From contig MHAR01000021.1 in assembly GCA_001803045.1 (NCBI GenBank), positions 62,001 to 126,000 on the forward strand: a stretch of DNA of 64,000 bases, in the 5' to 3' direction. How positions within the stretch are numbered: the stretch's first letter is position 1; each line of letters starts with the position of its first letter. This document shows positions 36,197 to 46,013 of this stretch, piece by piece. This stretch comes from Ignavibacteria bacterium RIFOXYB12_FULL_35_14. GTDB taxonomy: Bacteria; Bacteroidota; Ignavibacteria; Ignavibacteriales; Ignavibacteriaceae. The notes under the pieces were generated by a model. It ran no database searches and was not told the origin of the DNA. It was given only the letters and a program-made list of their open reading frames with translations. The position numbers and the translations under genes were made by a program.

Positions 36197-37012
36197 CTAA
36201 CCATCATTGGATAAAACCCAATCTATAAACTTTTTGGATAAACCATCAGGCACGTTGAGTGTAACAAAAAATAAATATCTTCTTATAGGATAGGATTCGT
36301 CTCGAACATTTTCTTCCGAAGGTTTAACACCATTAATTAATGAGTGAAAAACATTCTCGCCATAGCCAATTCCTCCATATCCAATTGCATTCTTATCCTT
36401 TGAAACAATCTCAACGATTTCATCTGTTGAAGCTTTTATTTCAACAGCTTCAAAGTAGTCATCGTTTAATAATACATGTTCCTTAAAATGCAAATATGTA
36501 CCACTATTGGGTGATCTTGTAATTACGCGAATTGTTTTATCTTCCCCTCCAACCTCTTTCCAATTGGTGATATTGCCGGAGAATATATTCTTAACTTCAC
36601 TTAAAGATAGATTCTTTACCCGATTTTGAGGATTTAAATACACACTCAGAGCATCTTTTGCAACTAGGGTTGACATTCCAATGCTTCCAAATTCATCTGC
36701 TATAACTTTAATTTCATCCGATTTTAGTAACCTTGATGCCATGCAGATATCAATAATTCCTTTCCCAAGTGCATCTATGCCGGTTTTAGTACCACCACCT
36801 TCAACATAAACTGAAATACCCGGATTATCCTTCATGAATTCGTTTGCAAGCATTGAAGTAAGTTTATACATAGTATCCGATCCTTTAAGTTTTAATACCA
36901 TTGACTCACTCCCTTTGTAGTAACATCCAAACGGGATACTGATTAAAAATAGATACAACAATAAAAATACTTTTCTTAATCCGATTATTAATTTAACATT
37001 CATACCCATCAT
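36197..37012 (-). CDS. Second PstS-like phosphate-binding protein
   Basis: The 271-residue protein has a signal sequence with a possible lipobox (ISIPFGC) and the PstS features LKGSDTMYKLTSMLANE, GGGTKTGIDALGKG and RSPNSGTYLHFKEHVLL. It is a paralogue of the protein at 30455-31363. No permease genes are beside it, so it may feed the PstCAB complex or act in sensing. The start overlaps the stop of the M28 peptidase gene by 4 bases; three close methionines make the exact start uncertain. Confidence 0.85.
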   Translation of the reverse strand: MMGMNVKLIIGLRKVFLLLYLFLISIPFGCYYKGSESMVLKLKGSDTMYKLTSMLANEFMKDNPGISVYVEGGGTKTGIDALGKGIIDICMASRLLKSDEIKVIADEFGSIGMSTLVAKDALSVYLNPQNRVKNLSLSEVKNIFSGNITNWKEVGGEDKTIRVITRSPNSGTYLHFKEHVLLNDDYFEAVEIKASTDEIVEIVSKDKNAIGYGGIGYGENVFHSLINGVKPSEENVRDESYPIRRYLFFVTLNVPDGLSKKFIDWVLSNDG

Positions 37013-38664
37013 CTTTTCTCCGCAATGCTTCTTAATCTTGCCTTTAAGAATGGTGAATCTTCATTCCACTCTGGTACTTTGTCAGAGTCGGCAAGTGTTG
37101 AAATAAAACTATAAAGTAAAATTAAATGCTGAAAGGTAGCATTTAAATTTATTGATTGATTCAAATCATCGAAAGGTGAATGATAAATATTCTGGCTATA
37201 ATTAAAGAACCAGCTTAAGGCATCTTCTATGGACTGGTATTTGGGATCGATCCCCTCATAAACCAAAATCGAAGGTATTCCAGCCTGTGCAAAAGATGCT
37301 TGATCTGATTTATAATACGATAACCAATTTTCAAATTGAGTCGGAATATCGGTTAATAACAATCCCTGTTTAATTGAAACTTCATTTAAAACTTCGAGAA
37401 GTGAAGAATATTGGGAACCTATGCCAACAACTGAGTTGAACACATCATATACAGCTAAGCCGTCAATGTTTACATTACCTATGCACTTGTATAGTGGAAC
37501 AACCGGTGAAGATACATAGTAATGAGAGCCCAACAGTCCCTTTTCTTCAGCAGTTAAGCATAAAAAAATTATTGATCTGTCTAATTTCGGTCTGACTTGA
37601 CTAAATGCTCGAGCAAGTTCTAGTAGTCCGCTAACACCTAAAGCATTATCAAGAACACCATTGTGAATTGAATCTCCATTTATAGTTGGTCCAATACCTA
37701 AATGAACATAATGTGCTGATATGATTATGTAGTTTTCTTTTTTTGCTGCATCATTTCCCTCTAGCATACCGATAATGTTTGGTGAAAGAAAATCTCTTTC
37801 CTTGAATATTCCTTTAAATGATAATTCACAATTAAGATGAAAACTGCGCATGTTATTATCATCATGCATTTTGTAAATATGGCTTAAGCTAAAAAGCGAA
37901 TTCCTAAATAAATTTTTTGCAGCTTCGGGATTCATCAAAATGCTTAAGTTTTTGTTCGCTGAGGAAGCAAGAGTTACAGTCTCAAAGGAAAATTCGTTAC
38001 TTGTTTTTATCCATTTATCATTCAAGTAATTTTCATCCGATAAGATAAGAATACTTCCTAAAGCACCGCAAGCAAGAGCAATCCGCTGTTTGGCTTCCGG
38101 CAAGCTGTAAATTGTAGGTGTTTCACCGTTAAAATAATAATCAGCACCTGAATGAGGTTCTCCCTCAAGAAAAACTACAATTTTGCCCTGCACATCAATT
38201 TGCTGGTAATCAGTGTAATCGAATTCCGGTGCTATTATACCGTAACCAACAAACACTAGGGGAGAAGTAGATGGTATAAAGGTTTGCTCACCGGATGTAT
38301 AAAGCAGATAATCTTTATTCAACTTTAGAGAATAAGATTCATCTTGATAAATAATTTTTAATTCGGATTCAGGTTGCGGTATACTCCCATGCATCGGAAT
38401 ATATTGAAAATAAGAGTTGTCAGCCCTGAGGGATTTAAGCCCTAATTCAGAAAATTTATCTGCAATAAATTTTGCTGAAATTTCTTCACCTAGTGATCCC
38501 GTGCCTCTTCCTTGGAGCGAATCACTTCCCAAAAAATTTAAATAATCTCTTAAATTATTTTTAGAAAACAAATGAACTGGTTTATGGTTTTTATCGGATT
38601 GAATTTGGCACTTTAAGGGTTGAACTGAGAGTAAAATTAACAGTATAAAAGAAATGATCGTCAT
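37009..38664 (-). CDS. Secreted M28-family zinc aminopeptidase
   Basis: The 551-residue protein has a signal peptide, a protease-associated-like insert (GKIVVFLEGEPHSGADYYFNG) and an M28 catalytic domain. Zinc-binding pieces are ISAHYVHLG, NGVLDNALGVSGLLELAR and CLTAEEKGLLGSHYYVS. M28 enzymes release N-terminal amino acids from peptides outside the cytoplasm. A PHO-box-like site lies about 125-140 bases upstream, and the second pstS-like gene follows with a 4-base overlap. The link of a peptidase to phosphate is unusual. Confidence 0.88.
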   Translation of the reverse strand: MTIISFILLILLSVQPLKCQIQSDKNHKPVHLFSKNNLRDYLNFLGSDSLQGRGTGSLGEEISAKFIADKFSELGLKSLRADNSYFQYIPMHGSIPQPESELKIIYQDESYSLKLNKDYLLYTSGEQTFIPSTSPLVFVGYGIIAPEFDYTDYQQIDVQGKIVVFLEGEPHSGADYYFNGETPTIYSLPEAKQRIALACGALGSILILSDENYLNDKWIKTSNEFSFETVTLASSANKNLSILMNPEAAKNLFRNSLFSLSHIYKMHDDNNMRSFHLNCELSFKGIFKERDFLSPNIIGMLEGNDAAKKENYIIISAHYVHLGIGPTINGDSIHNGVLDNALGVSGLLELARAFSQVRPKLDRSIIFLCLTAEEKGLLGSHYYVSSPVVPLYKCIGNVNIDGLAVYDVFNSVVGIGSQYSSLLEVLNEVSIKQGLLLTDIPTQFENWLSYYKSDQASFAQAGIPSILVYEGIDPKYQSIEDALSWFFNYSQNIYHSPFDDLNQSINLNATFQHLILLYSFISTLADSDKVPEWNEDSPFLKARLRSIAEKR

Positions 38665-38776
38665 ATATTAAGTAAATTTTACAAATATTTTCTTAATAAT
38701 TTTAACATAAAAATAATCAATAAACAAAAATAGCTGATGGGAGACCAAATCATAAAGTAAAAATAATTTCCGTAAG

Positions 38777-38805
38777 CATGAAGTTTATGTTAAGAAATTG
38801 TTAAA
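38777..38805 (-). promoter_or_regulatory. PHO-box-like direct repeat upstream of the M28 peptidase gene
   Basis: Minus-strand TTTAACA (38799-38805) and CTTAACA (38788-38794) are 11 bases apart, and a weaker third unit (38777-38783, 4 of 7 matches) keeps the phase. The site lies between the minus-strand peptidase gene and the plus-strand tiny membrane genes, so it could serve either direction. Confidence 0.6.
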
Positions 38806-38931
38806 TCTTTTTATTGGCTTAATTTTCAGCAGATTTTTAATGATTCAAAATCTTTCTTTCTTGATCATAATTGCTCATTTAATTCCCTTTCTATATTTTT
38901 GACGGGCACTTTTACCAGCTAAATAATTCAA

Positions 38932-39150
38932 ATGATTTTACAATCAATTATTCAAACATGGCTGCCATTCATTTATTTATATGTCGTTGGTGGATTGTTT
39001 TTCTTTGTCGGCATATATATAATTATAAAAAGCGATTCTCTTAACTTGAAGAAGAAGCAACATCGTTTTTGGCTAAGAGTATTAATCGGAGGATTTTTCT
39101 TTTTTATGTTTTTACACGCATTTTTAATCATCTCCGCTTTATATCTTTAG
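38932..39150 (+). CDS. Small two-helix membrane protein, first of a tandem pair
   Basis: The 72-residue protein has two hydrophobic segments (about 9-32 and 47-70) around a basic loop. It shares TWLPFIYLY-VGG-FF, HRFW, the GFFFFM-like stretch and a -HA---I--ALYL end with the 70-residue protein encoded next to it. Both precede an SSS symporter gene on the same strand, suggesting tiny accessory subunits of that transporter. No clear ribosome-binding site is visible. The family has no name I recognise. Confidence 0.75.
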   Translation: MILQSIIQTWLPFIYLYVVGGLFFFVGIYIIIKSDSLNLKKKQHRFWLRVLIGGFFFFMFLHAFLIISALYL

Positions 39151-39216
39151 ATAACTCGATATGATTCTCTCAATTGAAACAATTACAACATTCACATAAA
39201 CAAGTTTGAACTTTTA

Positions 39217-39429
39217 ATGCCTTCATTTTTTAATACCTGGCTGCCTTTTATTTACCTTTATGGTGTTGGAGGAATTTTCTTTGTAAGCGGTTTAGTGATT
39301 GTAAAAAAATCCGGTGGTTACAATTCTTCAAATAAACGACATAGGTTCTGGTGGAAAATTTCAATCTTCGGCTTTTTTTATTTTATGCTCATACACGCTG
39401 CACAAATCCTTGCAGCACTTTATTTCTAA
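39217..39429 (+). CDS. Small two-helix membrane protein, second of a tandem pair
   Basis: The 70-residue protein is a paralogue of the one at 38932-39150, sharing TWLPFIYLY, VGG, KS in the loop, HRFW and the HAAQILAALYF-type end. It begins 66 bases after its neighbour and ends 24 bases before the symporter start. Duplication followed by divergence suggests each copy may have its own partner or role. Confidence 0.75.
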   Translation: MPSFFNTWLPFIYLYGVGGIFFVSGLVIVKKSGGYNSSNKRHRFWWKISIFGFFYFMLIHAAQILAALYF

Positions 39430-39453
39430 TATAAAACAAAATCAAATCGTATT

Positions 39454-41550
39454 ATGGAAGTACATCATAGCTTAGGCACCGCAACCGATTGGATAGTCAT
39501 GATAGTTTACTTTGTAGCGATTATGCTATTCGGTTCATACTTTTCTAAATATAATCGAACCACAACCGATTTCTTTTTTGGCGGAAGAAGATTTGCCTGG
39601 TGGCTAATAGCAATGAGCATTGTTGCCACAGGAGTTGGAAGTCACAGTTTTATCAAGTACTCTGCAAAAGGATTTGAAGCAGGGTTTTCATCTACAATGA
39701 CATACATGAATGATTGGTTCTTTGTTCCTTTTTTCATATTCGGTTGGCTTCCAATAATCGTGTACACAAAGATCAGATCAATCCCCGAATATTTTGAAAA
39801 AAGATTTTCGGTATTAACAAGATTCCTGACAACCCTTCTCCTTTTATTTTATATGATCGGTTATGTTGGAATCGGTTTCCTTACAATGGGTAAAGCTATA
39901 CTACCTTTGCTTCCACCTGAGTTTACACTTTTGGGAATTCACTTTGATGTTACACTGATGGGATTAATAATTGTTATTGCATTGATTGTCGGTGTTTACA
40001 TTACATACGGCGGACAAACCGCAGTCATCTTCACTGATCTTGCCCAAGGATTAATATTAATCTTTGCCGGTATGTTAGTTTTCGTTTTGGGATTGGACTA
40101 CTTAGGCGGATTTGGTGTTTTTTGGAATTTACTTCCAACCGAATGGAAATTACCTCTGGCTCATTTTAACGAACCGCCCGGTTTTAACTTTGTCGGAATC
40201 TTCTGGCAGGATGGCGTTGCCGGATCAGTTGGTTTTTTATTTATGAATATGGGACTTGTAATGCGATTTATGGCCTGTAAAAGTGTTGATGAAGGACGTA
40301 AAGCTGCTACATTCAATATACTGTTTATGTTACCCATTTCAGCTGTTGTTGTAGGAAATGCGGGATGGATCGGTAAAGCAATCTCAATTGCTAATCCATC
40401 AGTTGTTCCGCCAGATACGATTCCCGATAATATATTTGTCGTTGTGGCAAACGTTATTTCATATCCGGGAGTTTTTGGATTCATAATGGCTACACTCACC
40501 GCAGCATTGATGTCGACAGTCGATACTTTATTAAATGCAACTGCAGCAATTTATATAAATGATATTCATCGTCCGGTTAAAAAATGGTTAACCAAGAAAG
40601 TTCAAAGCTGGAAAGAAGAAGATAAACAGGAACTTTTATCAGCAAGAATTGCGACTGTAATCTTTACGTTCTTCGGTGTACTGAGTGTAATTCCATTTAG
40701 CAAATTCCCAACTGTTTATGAAGCACACGGGTATTTTCACTCAACACTTACCCCACCTTTGGTTACTGCTATATTTCTCGGAGTGTTCTGGAAAAAATTT
40801 ACAAATGCGGCGGTAATCGGAACATTGGTTGGTGGGGTTTCTCTGATGGTGCTCGGAATGTATTATCCCCAGCCGTTGATCCAAATATTCGATCACGGAA
40901 CGGCTTTCGATCCAAAGCATCCTTACACTTATATTGGAGCATTATACAATTTGTTTGTTTGTGCATTATTTGCTGTTTTATCCACATTAACAACGAAGCA
41001 GCAGTTGAAGCTTGTTCAAATCATTAAGAAGAACGCTCACCATAATTTTATAATGACTTCGTCTGTTATTATCTCCATTTTAATTTACCTGGTTATTGGT
41101 TTTAATCTTGCTCCTCTGCCAATATTGCTTGCACTGACCTTTATAATGGTTGCAATGGTTGTTATAGCTTCAAATTATTTCATTGAGTATAAGCACGAAG
41201 AAAAAACAGATGGGCTTACGGTATGGTCGCTAAATAAAGCAAAAGAGTATTTTAAAGGCAGTAAGATTAATGATCGTGAAGGTGAGAAAATACGAATACA
41301 ATGGAAATTAAAAGATGGTGAGGACGATACAGTACATTTTTCTAAAAATGATATGAAACGAATGGCTGCAGAAATCGGGGATCTCGTTTATATATCAGAT
41401 GTAAGAAAATATTTCGGTGGACTTAAATCCGTTCATTCTGTTTATGGTGAACCGCATAATGAGGATGGATTAGTTTATATCTTCAAAGATCATGCTGCAC
41501 AAGGACAATTTGTTGAAGGAAGGACACTACTTGCTGAAAAAGAGATGTGA
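39454..41550 (+). CDS. Sodium:solute symporter (SSS family) with long cytoplasmic tail
   Basis: The 698-residue protein has about 13 membrane helices with SSS features: DFFFGGRRFAWWLIAMSIVA, a SHSFIKYSAKGFE segment, GVYITYGGQTAVIFTDLAQG and TAALMSTVDTLLNATAA (sodium-site helix). After the last helices, a soluble tail of about 120 residues (from about 580) looks like a regulatory domain. The substrate is unknown. Two tiny membrane proteins are encoded directly upstream. Confidence 0.92.
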   Translation: MEVHHSLGTATDWIVMIVYFVAIMLFGSYFSKYNRTTTDFFFGGRRFAWWLIAMSIVATGVGSHSFIKYSAKGFEAGFSSTMTYMNDWFFVPFFIFGWLPIIVYTKIRSIPEYFEKRFSVLTRFLTTLLLLFYMIGYVGIGFLTMGKAILPLLPPEFTLLGIHFDVTLMGLIIVIALIVGVYITYGGQTAVIFTDLAQGLILIFAGMLVFVLGLDYLGGFGVFWNLLPTEWKLPLAHFNEPPGFNFVGIFWQDGVAGSVGFLFMNMGLVMRFMACKSVDEGRKAATFNILFMLPISAVVVGNAGWIGKAISIANPSVVPPDTIPDNIFVVVANVISYPGVFGFIMATLTAALMSTVDTLLNATAAIYINDIHRPVKKWLTKKVQSWKEEDKQELLSARIATVIFTFFGVLSVIPFSKFPTVYEAHGYFHSTLTPPLVTAIFLGVFWKKFTNAAVIGTLVGGVSLMVLGMYYPQPLIQIFDHGTAFDPKHPYTYIGALYNLFVCALFAVLSTLTTKQQLKLVQIIKKNAHHNFIMTSSVIISILIYLVIGFNLAPLPILLALTFIMVAMVVIASNYFIEYKHEEKTDGLTVWSLNKAKEYFKGSKINDREGEKIRIQWKLKDGEDDTVHFSKNDMKRMAAEIGDLVYISDVRKYFGGLKSVHSVYGEPHNEDGLVYIFKDHAAQGQFVEGRTLLAEKEM

Positions 41551-41783
41551 GTTACTAAGAAAAGAAAATTTTCATACAGACAAACAGAATCGCTTTGTAA
41601 TAAATAGCGCGATCATTCTTAAACTATCTTGAGTGAAGCTAAGTATACTTCCTTTCTTGAGTTTATCCGCCTCTGAAGGATAGGGATGAAAAGTTCGCAC
41701 GCCTCTGGCGGGGACGTGTAGATATCTATTGCGTTACTTAAGTCAACCGCTCTCACCATCGTGATGAGTAAATAAATATTTAA
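41551..41783. other. Convergent intergenic region with GC-rich palindromic repeat
   Basis: No gene is present between the symporter and the M1 peptidase, which converge. Bases 41666-41713 hold CCGCCTCTGAAGG and, further on, CGCCTCTGGCGGGGACG, GC-rich arms similar to the intragenic palindrome at 63418-63443. It may be a dispersed palindromic repeat. Confidence 0.45.
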
Positions 41784-43661
41784 TTATCTTTTTATTACTA
41801 ACTCATTATCCTGTTTATTAACATCAGGAATTTTAACATGACCTAAAACAATTTGATCAAACTCACCTAACACATCTATTCTTATTTTAAATGTTTGATT
41901 ACCACTCTTCCAAACTTCGGCCGTGCGATAAACTTCCTTCACAATCAATCCATCTATCACTAAGGAAATTTTAATTGGCACGGGAATATTACCTTTCTTC
42001 TCAATTTCAACTTCAAGTGAATTATTTTTTAAAATATAAGATTTAATTCCTAGATCCGGATATCCTTTTTCAAAAAACCATGGCTTCCAATACCATGATA
42101 AATCTTTTTCCAAATAATTGTTAAAACTGTTAAAAAAATCATATGGTATCGGATGCTTGCCATTCCATCGATGTATATATTCCTGAAGTGCTTCACGAAA
42201 AATATCTCTGCCTAAAAAATCTTGAAGATAATGATAAGCAATTCCGGGTCTTTGATATGAAGCCACTCTATATGATGGACCTCTCAGTAAATTAGAAGGA
42301 ATAATTGGCGGCATATCCATCTCTTCACCGGCAAAAGCAGCGTAGCTTTTTACATTTCTTCCAAGAGGATCATTCCCTTCTACCCGAGATTGAAATTTAA
42401 TTGGAAGCATTACGGCTAAACCCTCGTCCATCCATGCGTATTTCTTTTCGTTTATTCCCATGTAAAACGGAAAATATGTATGAGCGGCTTCGTGTGAAGT
42501 TAAACCAACTGTTCCAGCTAATGTTGTATTTGATTCATCGTTAATTATCATTGGAAATTCCATTCCGCCTCCGCCATTGAATACTGTAAAAGAAGGATAT
42601 GGAAATGGGATTCCAGGAAGATCAGTTGAGAAATATTGCAACGCATCTTTTGCAATTTGGGCAACATCATAAAAATCTTTAGAAACGGGATTATAAGCTG
42701 CCGAAATAAAAGCTCTACTATCTGAATTTTTATCCGGAACTAAACTCACAACATCCCATAAATAGTGATCACTGATCCCGAAAGCAAAATCTGTAACATC
42801 ATCTGCTTTGAAGTGCCAAACATTAGTTTTTCTGCCGGATAAAAAATTATTTGCACTAATGTAATCATCGTTTGTAATTATGTTTATCACGGTATCTGAA
42901 GCATGAGCCATTTCAAATTTCTTAAATGTCGATTCACTTAAAACTTCTTTTGCATTCTGCAGAACACCGGTTGACCAAACAACGAATTTATCAGGAACCT
43001 CAATCTTTACATTGTAATTGTTGAAGTCATTATACATTTCTTGCTCACCATAAAAATCAATTTTATCCCAGCCATCTATATCGTCATAAACTGCAACTTG
43101 AGGATACCAGTAAGCAATAAAAAATGTTGTTGAATCGTAAATACCCATTCGTATTGGCGATCCACCAGGAATTCTAAACTTCCAGTCTATAGCCAGATCA
43201 ACTGATGAGTCGGGCTTTATTTTCTCATTAAGCTTAATTATCAGGTTTGTGTTAGTGAAAGTGAGAGTTGAATAATCATCAAGAATAATTGAAGTATTAT
43301 TTATCAATATTCGCTCAAGTTCAACACCATTGGTTATTGACTGTGATGAAATCAGAAAGTTTCTTGCACTATTACTTTTATAAAAGTTCTGATAAAGTCT
43401 GATAACTAATTCATCGAGAGTATCCGGGCTGTTATTATAATACCGAATTGTTTCACTCCCCTCTATAAATTCTTCATAAGGATTAAAACTTATTTTGATT
43501 TTATAATCAGCGGAATTCTGCCAGTAATTTTCTCCTGGTTTACCATCGTAGGAGCGTGTTCCTTTATCATATGCTGATTTAATATTTAATGGAAGAACAT
43601 AATTCTGTGCGATGATAAAACTTGGTAGAACAAAAATCGTAATAATGATAAGTCTTTTCAT
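41784..43661 (-). CDS. Secreted M1-family metallopeptidase
   Basis: The 625-residue protein has a signal peptide (...PSFIIAQN) and an M1 aminopeptidase-like layout. An N-terminal beta domain is followed by GGGGMEFP (363-370), in place of the usual GAMEN-type substrate loop, then HEAAH (390-394) with the third zinc ligand Glu413 in the MDEGLA segment. It probably removes N-terminal residues from peptides in the periplasm or outside the cell. It stands alone after ruvB on the minus strand. Confidence 0.9.
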   Translation of the reverse strand: MKRLIIITIFVLPSFIIAQNYVLPLNIKSAYDKGTRSYDGKPGENYWQNSADYKIKISFNPYEEFIEGSETIRYYNNSPDTLDELVIRLYQNFYKSNSARNFLISSQSITNGVELERILINNTSIILDDYSTLTFTNTNLIIKLNEKIKPDSSVDLAIDWKFRIPGGSPIRMGIYDSTTFFIAYWYPQVAVYDDIDGWDKIDFYGEQEMYNDFNNYNVKIEVPDKFVVWSTGVLQNAKEVLSESTFKKFEMAHASDTVINIITNDDYISANNFLSGRKTNVWHFKADDVTDFAFGISDHYLWDVVSLVPDKNSDSRAFISAAYNPVSKDFYDVAQIAKDALQYFSTDLPGIPFPYPSFTVFNGGGGMEFPMIINDESNTTLAGTVGLTSHEAAHTYFPFYMGINEKKYAWMDEGLAVMLPIKFQSRVEGNDPLGRNVKSYAAFAGEEMDMPPIIPSNLLRGPSYRVASYQRPGIAYHYLQDFLGRDIFREALQEYIHRWNGKHPIPYDFFNSFNNYLEKDLSWYWKPWFFEKGYPDLGIKSYILKNNSLEVEIEKKGNIPVPIKISLVIDGLIVKEVYRTAEVWKSGNQTFKIRIDVLGEFDQIVLGHVKIPDVNKQDNELVIKR

Positions 43662-43726
43662 GATAATGACTATTTTTATTGAATGCAGGTTAACACAGGT
43701 TAATTATTTATAGCATTTTTTATATG

Positions 43727-44758
43727 CTATTCATCAAACAGAGATTTATTTGAATCTAAATTTATTTTCGATTTACCAAACCTCTCATAAGCAAGATGGG
43801 TTACTTCCCTTCCCCTTGGTGTTCGCTGAATATATCCCTGCTGAATTAAAAATGGTTCATAAACTTCTTCAATCGTTCCCGGATCCTCATTTACAGATAC
43901 TGCCAGAGTATTTAATCCGACAGGACCGCCTCGATATTTTTCTATAATTGCTAAGATGATATCCTTATCCATTTGATCTAAACCAAATTCATCGACTTCC
44001 AAAGCTTTTAATGCTTTCTTTGAAATTTCAAGATCAATTAATTTCTTATCTTCAAAATCTGCAAAGTCACGAGTTCGTCTTAAGAGTCTATTTGCAATTC
44101 TTGGAGTTCCCCTCGAACGCTTTGCAATTTCAAAAGAGGCGTCCTTATTTATTTTTAGCTTTAGAATTGAAGAAGAACGAAACACAATTTTTTCCAAAGT
44201 TTCAGCATCGTAATAATCCAATCGAAATTTTATTCCGAATCTATCACGTAAAGGAGATGATAGCATTCCAGCTCTTGTAGTAGCACCAACCAAAGTGTAC
44301 TTAGGTAAACTTATTTGAACGGATCTTGCATTAGGTCCACTGTCAATCATTATATCGAGCTTATAGTCTTCCATTGCAGAATAGAGATATTCTTCTATCA
44401 CTGGGCTCAGGCGATGAATTTCATCAATGAATAAAACAGATTTTTCCTCAAGGTTAGTTAAGATTCCCGCTAAATCACCGGGCTTTTCTAAAACAGGTCC
44501 GGAGGTGATTTTTAATTTAACTCCCATTTCATTTGCAACAATATGTGCAAGCGTTGTTTTACCAAGTCCGGGAGGTCCTGTTAACAAAACATGGTCAAGC
44601 GCTTCGTCCCGTTTTTTGGCTGCTGAAATGAACACATTAAGATTATCAGTAACGCTTCTTTGACCATCGAATTCAGAAATAAACTTTGGACGGAGTGTTT
44701 GGTCAATTATTTTATCTTCTTCAGTCAATTCCGGGTTTGTGCTTGGGGATTTTCTCAT
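43727..44758 (-). CDS. ruvB: Holliday junction branch-migration ATPase RuvB
   Basis: RuvB is the hexameric motor that moves Holliday junctions with RuvA. The 343-residue protein has Walker [10 protein letters not shown] (61-69), Walker [11 protein letters not shown], the sensor segment [21 protein letters not shown] and a C-terminal winged helix ([14 protein letters not shown]). All are typical. ruvA and ruvC are not in the window. Confidence 0.98.
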   Translation of the reverse strand: MRKSPSTNPELTEEDKIIDQTLRPKFISEFDGQRSVTDNLNVFISAAKKRDEALDHVLLTGPPGLGKTTLAHIVANEMGVKLKITSGPVLEKPGDLAGILTNLEEKSVLFIDEIHRLSPVIEEYLYSAMEDYKLDIMIDSGPNARSVQISLPKYTLVGATTRAGMLSSPLRDRFGIKFRLDYYDAETLEKIVFRSSSILKLKINKDASFEIAKRSRGTPRIANRLLRRTRDFADFEDKKLIDLEISKKALKALEVDEFGLDQMDKDIILAIIEKYRGGPVGLNTLAVSVNEDPGTIEEVYEPFLIQQGYIQRTPRGREVTHLAYERFGKSKINLDSNKSLFDE

Positions 44759-44771
44759 ATTCTAAAATTCA

Positions 44772-45869
44772 TCATGTAACTAATTGTTTATTCTTAATCT
44801 TTAAACGATGAATTACAATAACCATAATCGTCATTGTAACAATCATCAGTAAAGCAGTTCCGATTGTGTTCCAGACATTTAAACTTTTATCGAATAATAT
44901 TATCAAACCGGGGCTCCAAGCACTTCCATAAAGTATTATTAAATGAGCAACGTAAATTAGCAAAGTATTTCTTCCTATCAGTACTAGTAATTTAGGTATG
45001 CTGTTCATTTTCAATGATATAAATGAAATAATTGAATTTAGAATTAAAACAAATCCTACACGGAGTGAAATCAGACCATAAGAATATGCCAAGTATTTAA
45101 TGGTTGCGTTCTCTGTACTGTCTTCAATCGATCTAATTACTGCGAACATTATAATTAGTAATGCACCAATGATTGCCAGTTTCAGACTAAACTGAGTTGT
45201 TCTAAATATTAAAGGTTTTTTAGCAAGATAACTGCCAAGCATTGCCCCGCAAAGTAAATATCCAACCCAGGGGAAAATAGGAAATAACGATCCGGTTTCC
45301 TCATAAAAATATGCGGCAATTGGTACTGGAAAATAATTAGTCCAATTTATCTGGGCAGCTAATGGCCAAAGTCCGAAAAAGAAAAGCGCACCTAATAAAA
45401 ATATAAAGCTATCTCTATTCCCTACTTTTTCTGAAATAAAAGAAAGTATTAGGATAAAGAGTATTCCAAAACCTATTAATTGCAGAACATCTACGGACAA
45501 AAAAATTGTCCACTGTGCTGGGGTAACTTCTGAAAAATCGATGATGCTGAAAGTGGGATAACGGATTAGATAGCCCAAACCGACAAGCAGTAAAAACCTG
45601 TATAATCCTTTTTTAACACGGTGATTCTCAAGAAATGGTTCTTTTGCTAATCTTAATAAATAAGTAAAAACAGTTCCCGAAGTAAAAAGAAAAATTGGAG
45701 CGGTCATTCCCCGCATAAAAAACCAAATAGAAAAAACGGTGGAATCAAAATTTCGATAATCATTGGAGAGAAGGACATCCACAGTATGTCCCTGAACCAT
45801 TTGAAGTACAGCAAATGTTCTGAGGAGATCGATAAATATTATTCTGTTCTTCTTAGAATTTAATGTCAT
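44772..45869 (-). CDS. Multi-pass membrane protein, acyltransferase-like (DUF1624-type)
   Basis: The 365-residue protein begins RIIFIDLLRTFAVLQMVQGH, the pattern shared by DUF1624/heparan-alpha-glucosaminide acetyltransferase-like and acyltransferase-3 membrane proteins. It has about ten hydrophobic helices and no soluble domain. Such proteins transfer acyl groups to sugars across the membrane. The substrate is unknown and the catalytic residues cannot be confirmed. It starts 14 bases or more from ruvB and shares its strand. Confidence 0.7.
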   Translation of the reverse strand: MTLNSKKNRIIFIDLLRTFAVLQMVQGHTVDVLLSNDYRNFDSTVFSIWFFMRGMTAPIFLFTSGTVFTYLLRLAKEPFLENHRVKKGLYRFLLLVGLGYLIRYPTFSIIDFSEVTPAQWTIFLSVDVLQLIGFGILFILILSFISEKVGNRDSFIFLLGALFFFGLWPLAAQINWTNYFPVPIAAYFYEETGSLFPIFPWVGYLLCGAMLGSYLAKKPLIFRTTQFSLKLAIIGALLIIMFAVIRSIEDSTENATIKYLAYSYGLISLRVGFVLILNSIISFISLKMNSIPKLLVLIGRNTLLIYVAHLIILYGSAWSPGLIILFDKSLNVWNTIGTALLMIVTMTIMVIVIHRLKIKNKQLVT

Positions 45870-45966
45870 TTGGAAATTAGTAGCCCGATTAACTTGATGA
45901 AAAATAAGAATTCAGTTTAATAAAGAGAAATGAATTTATTGATGCTGTTTCGTTTATAGATATAAA

Positions 45967-45993
45967 AAAAGCCCACCGAGATGATGGGCTTTT
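45967..45993 (-). terminator. Rho-independent terminator of the hsp20-dnaK-hsp20 run
   Basis: AAAAGCCCA (45967-45975) pairs with TGGGCTTTT (45985-45993). On the minus strand the stem is followed by a run of T. It lies about 20 bases after the stop of the hsp20 gene at 46014. Confidence 0.85.
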
Positions 45994-46013
45994 GATTCAC
46001 TTTCACACTAATC

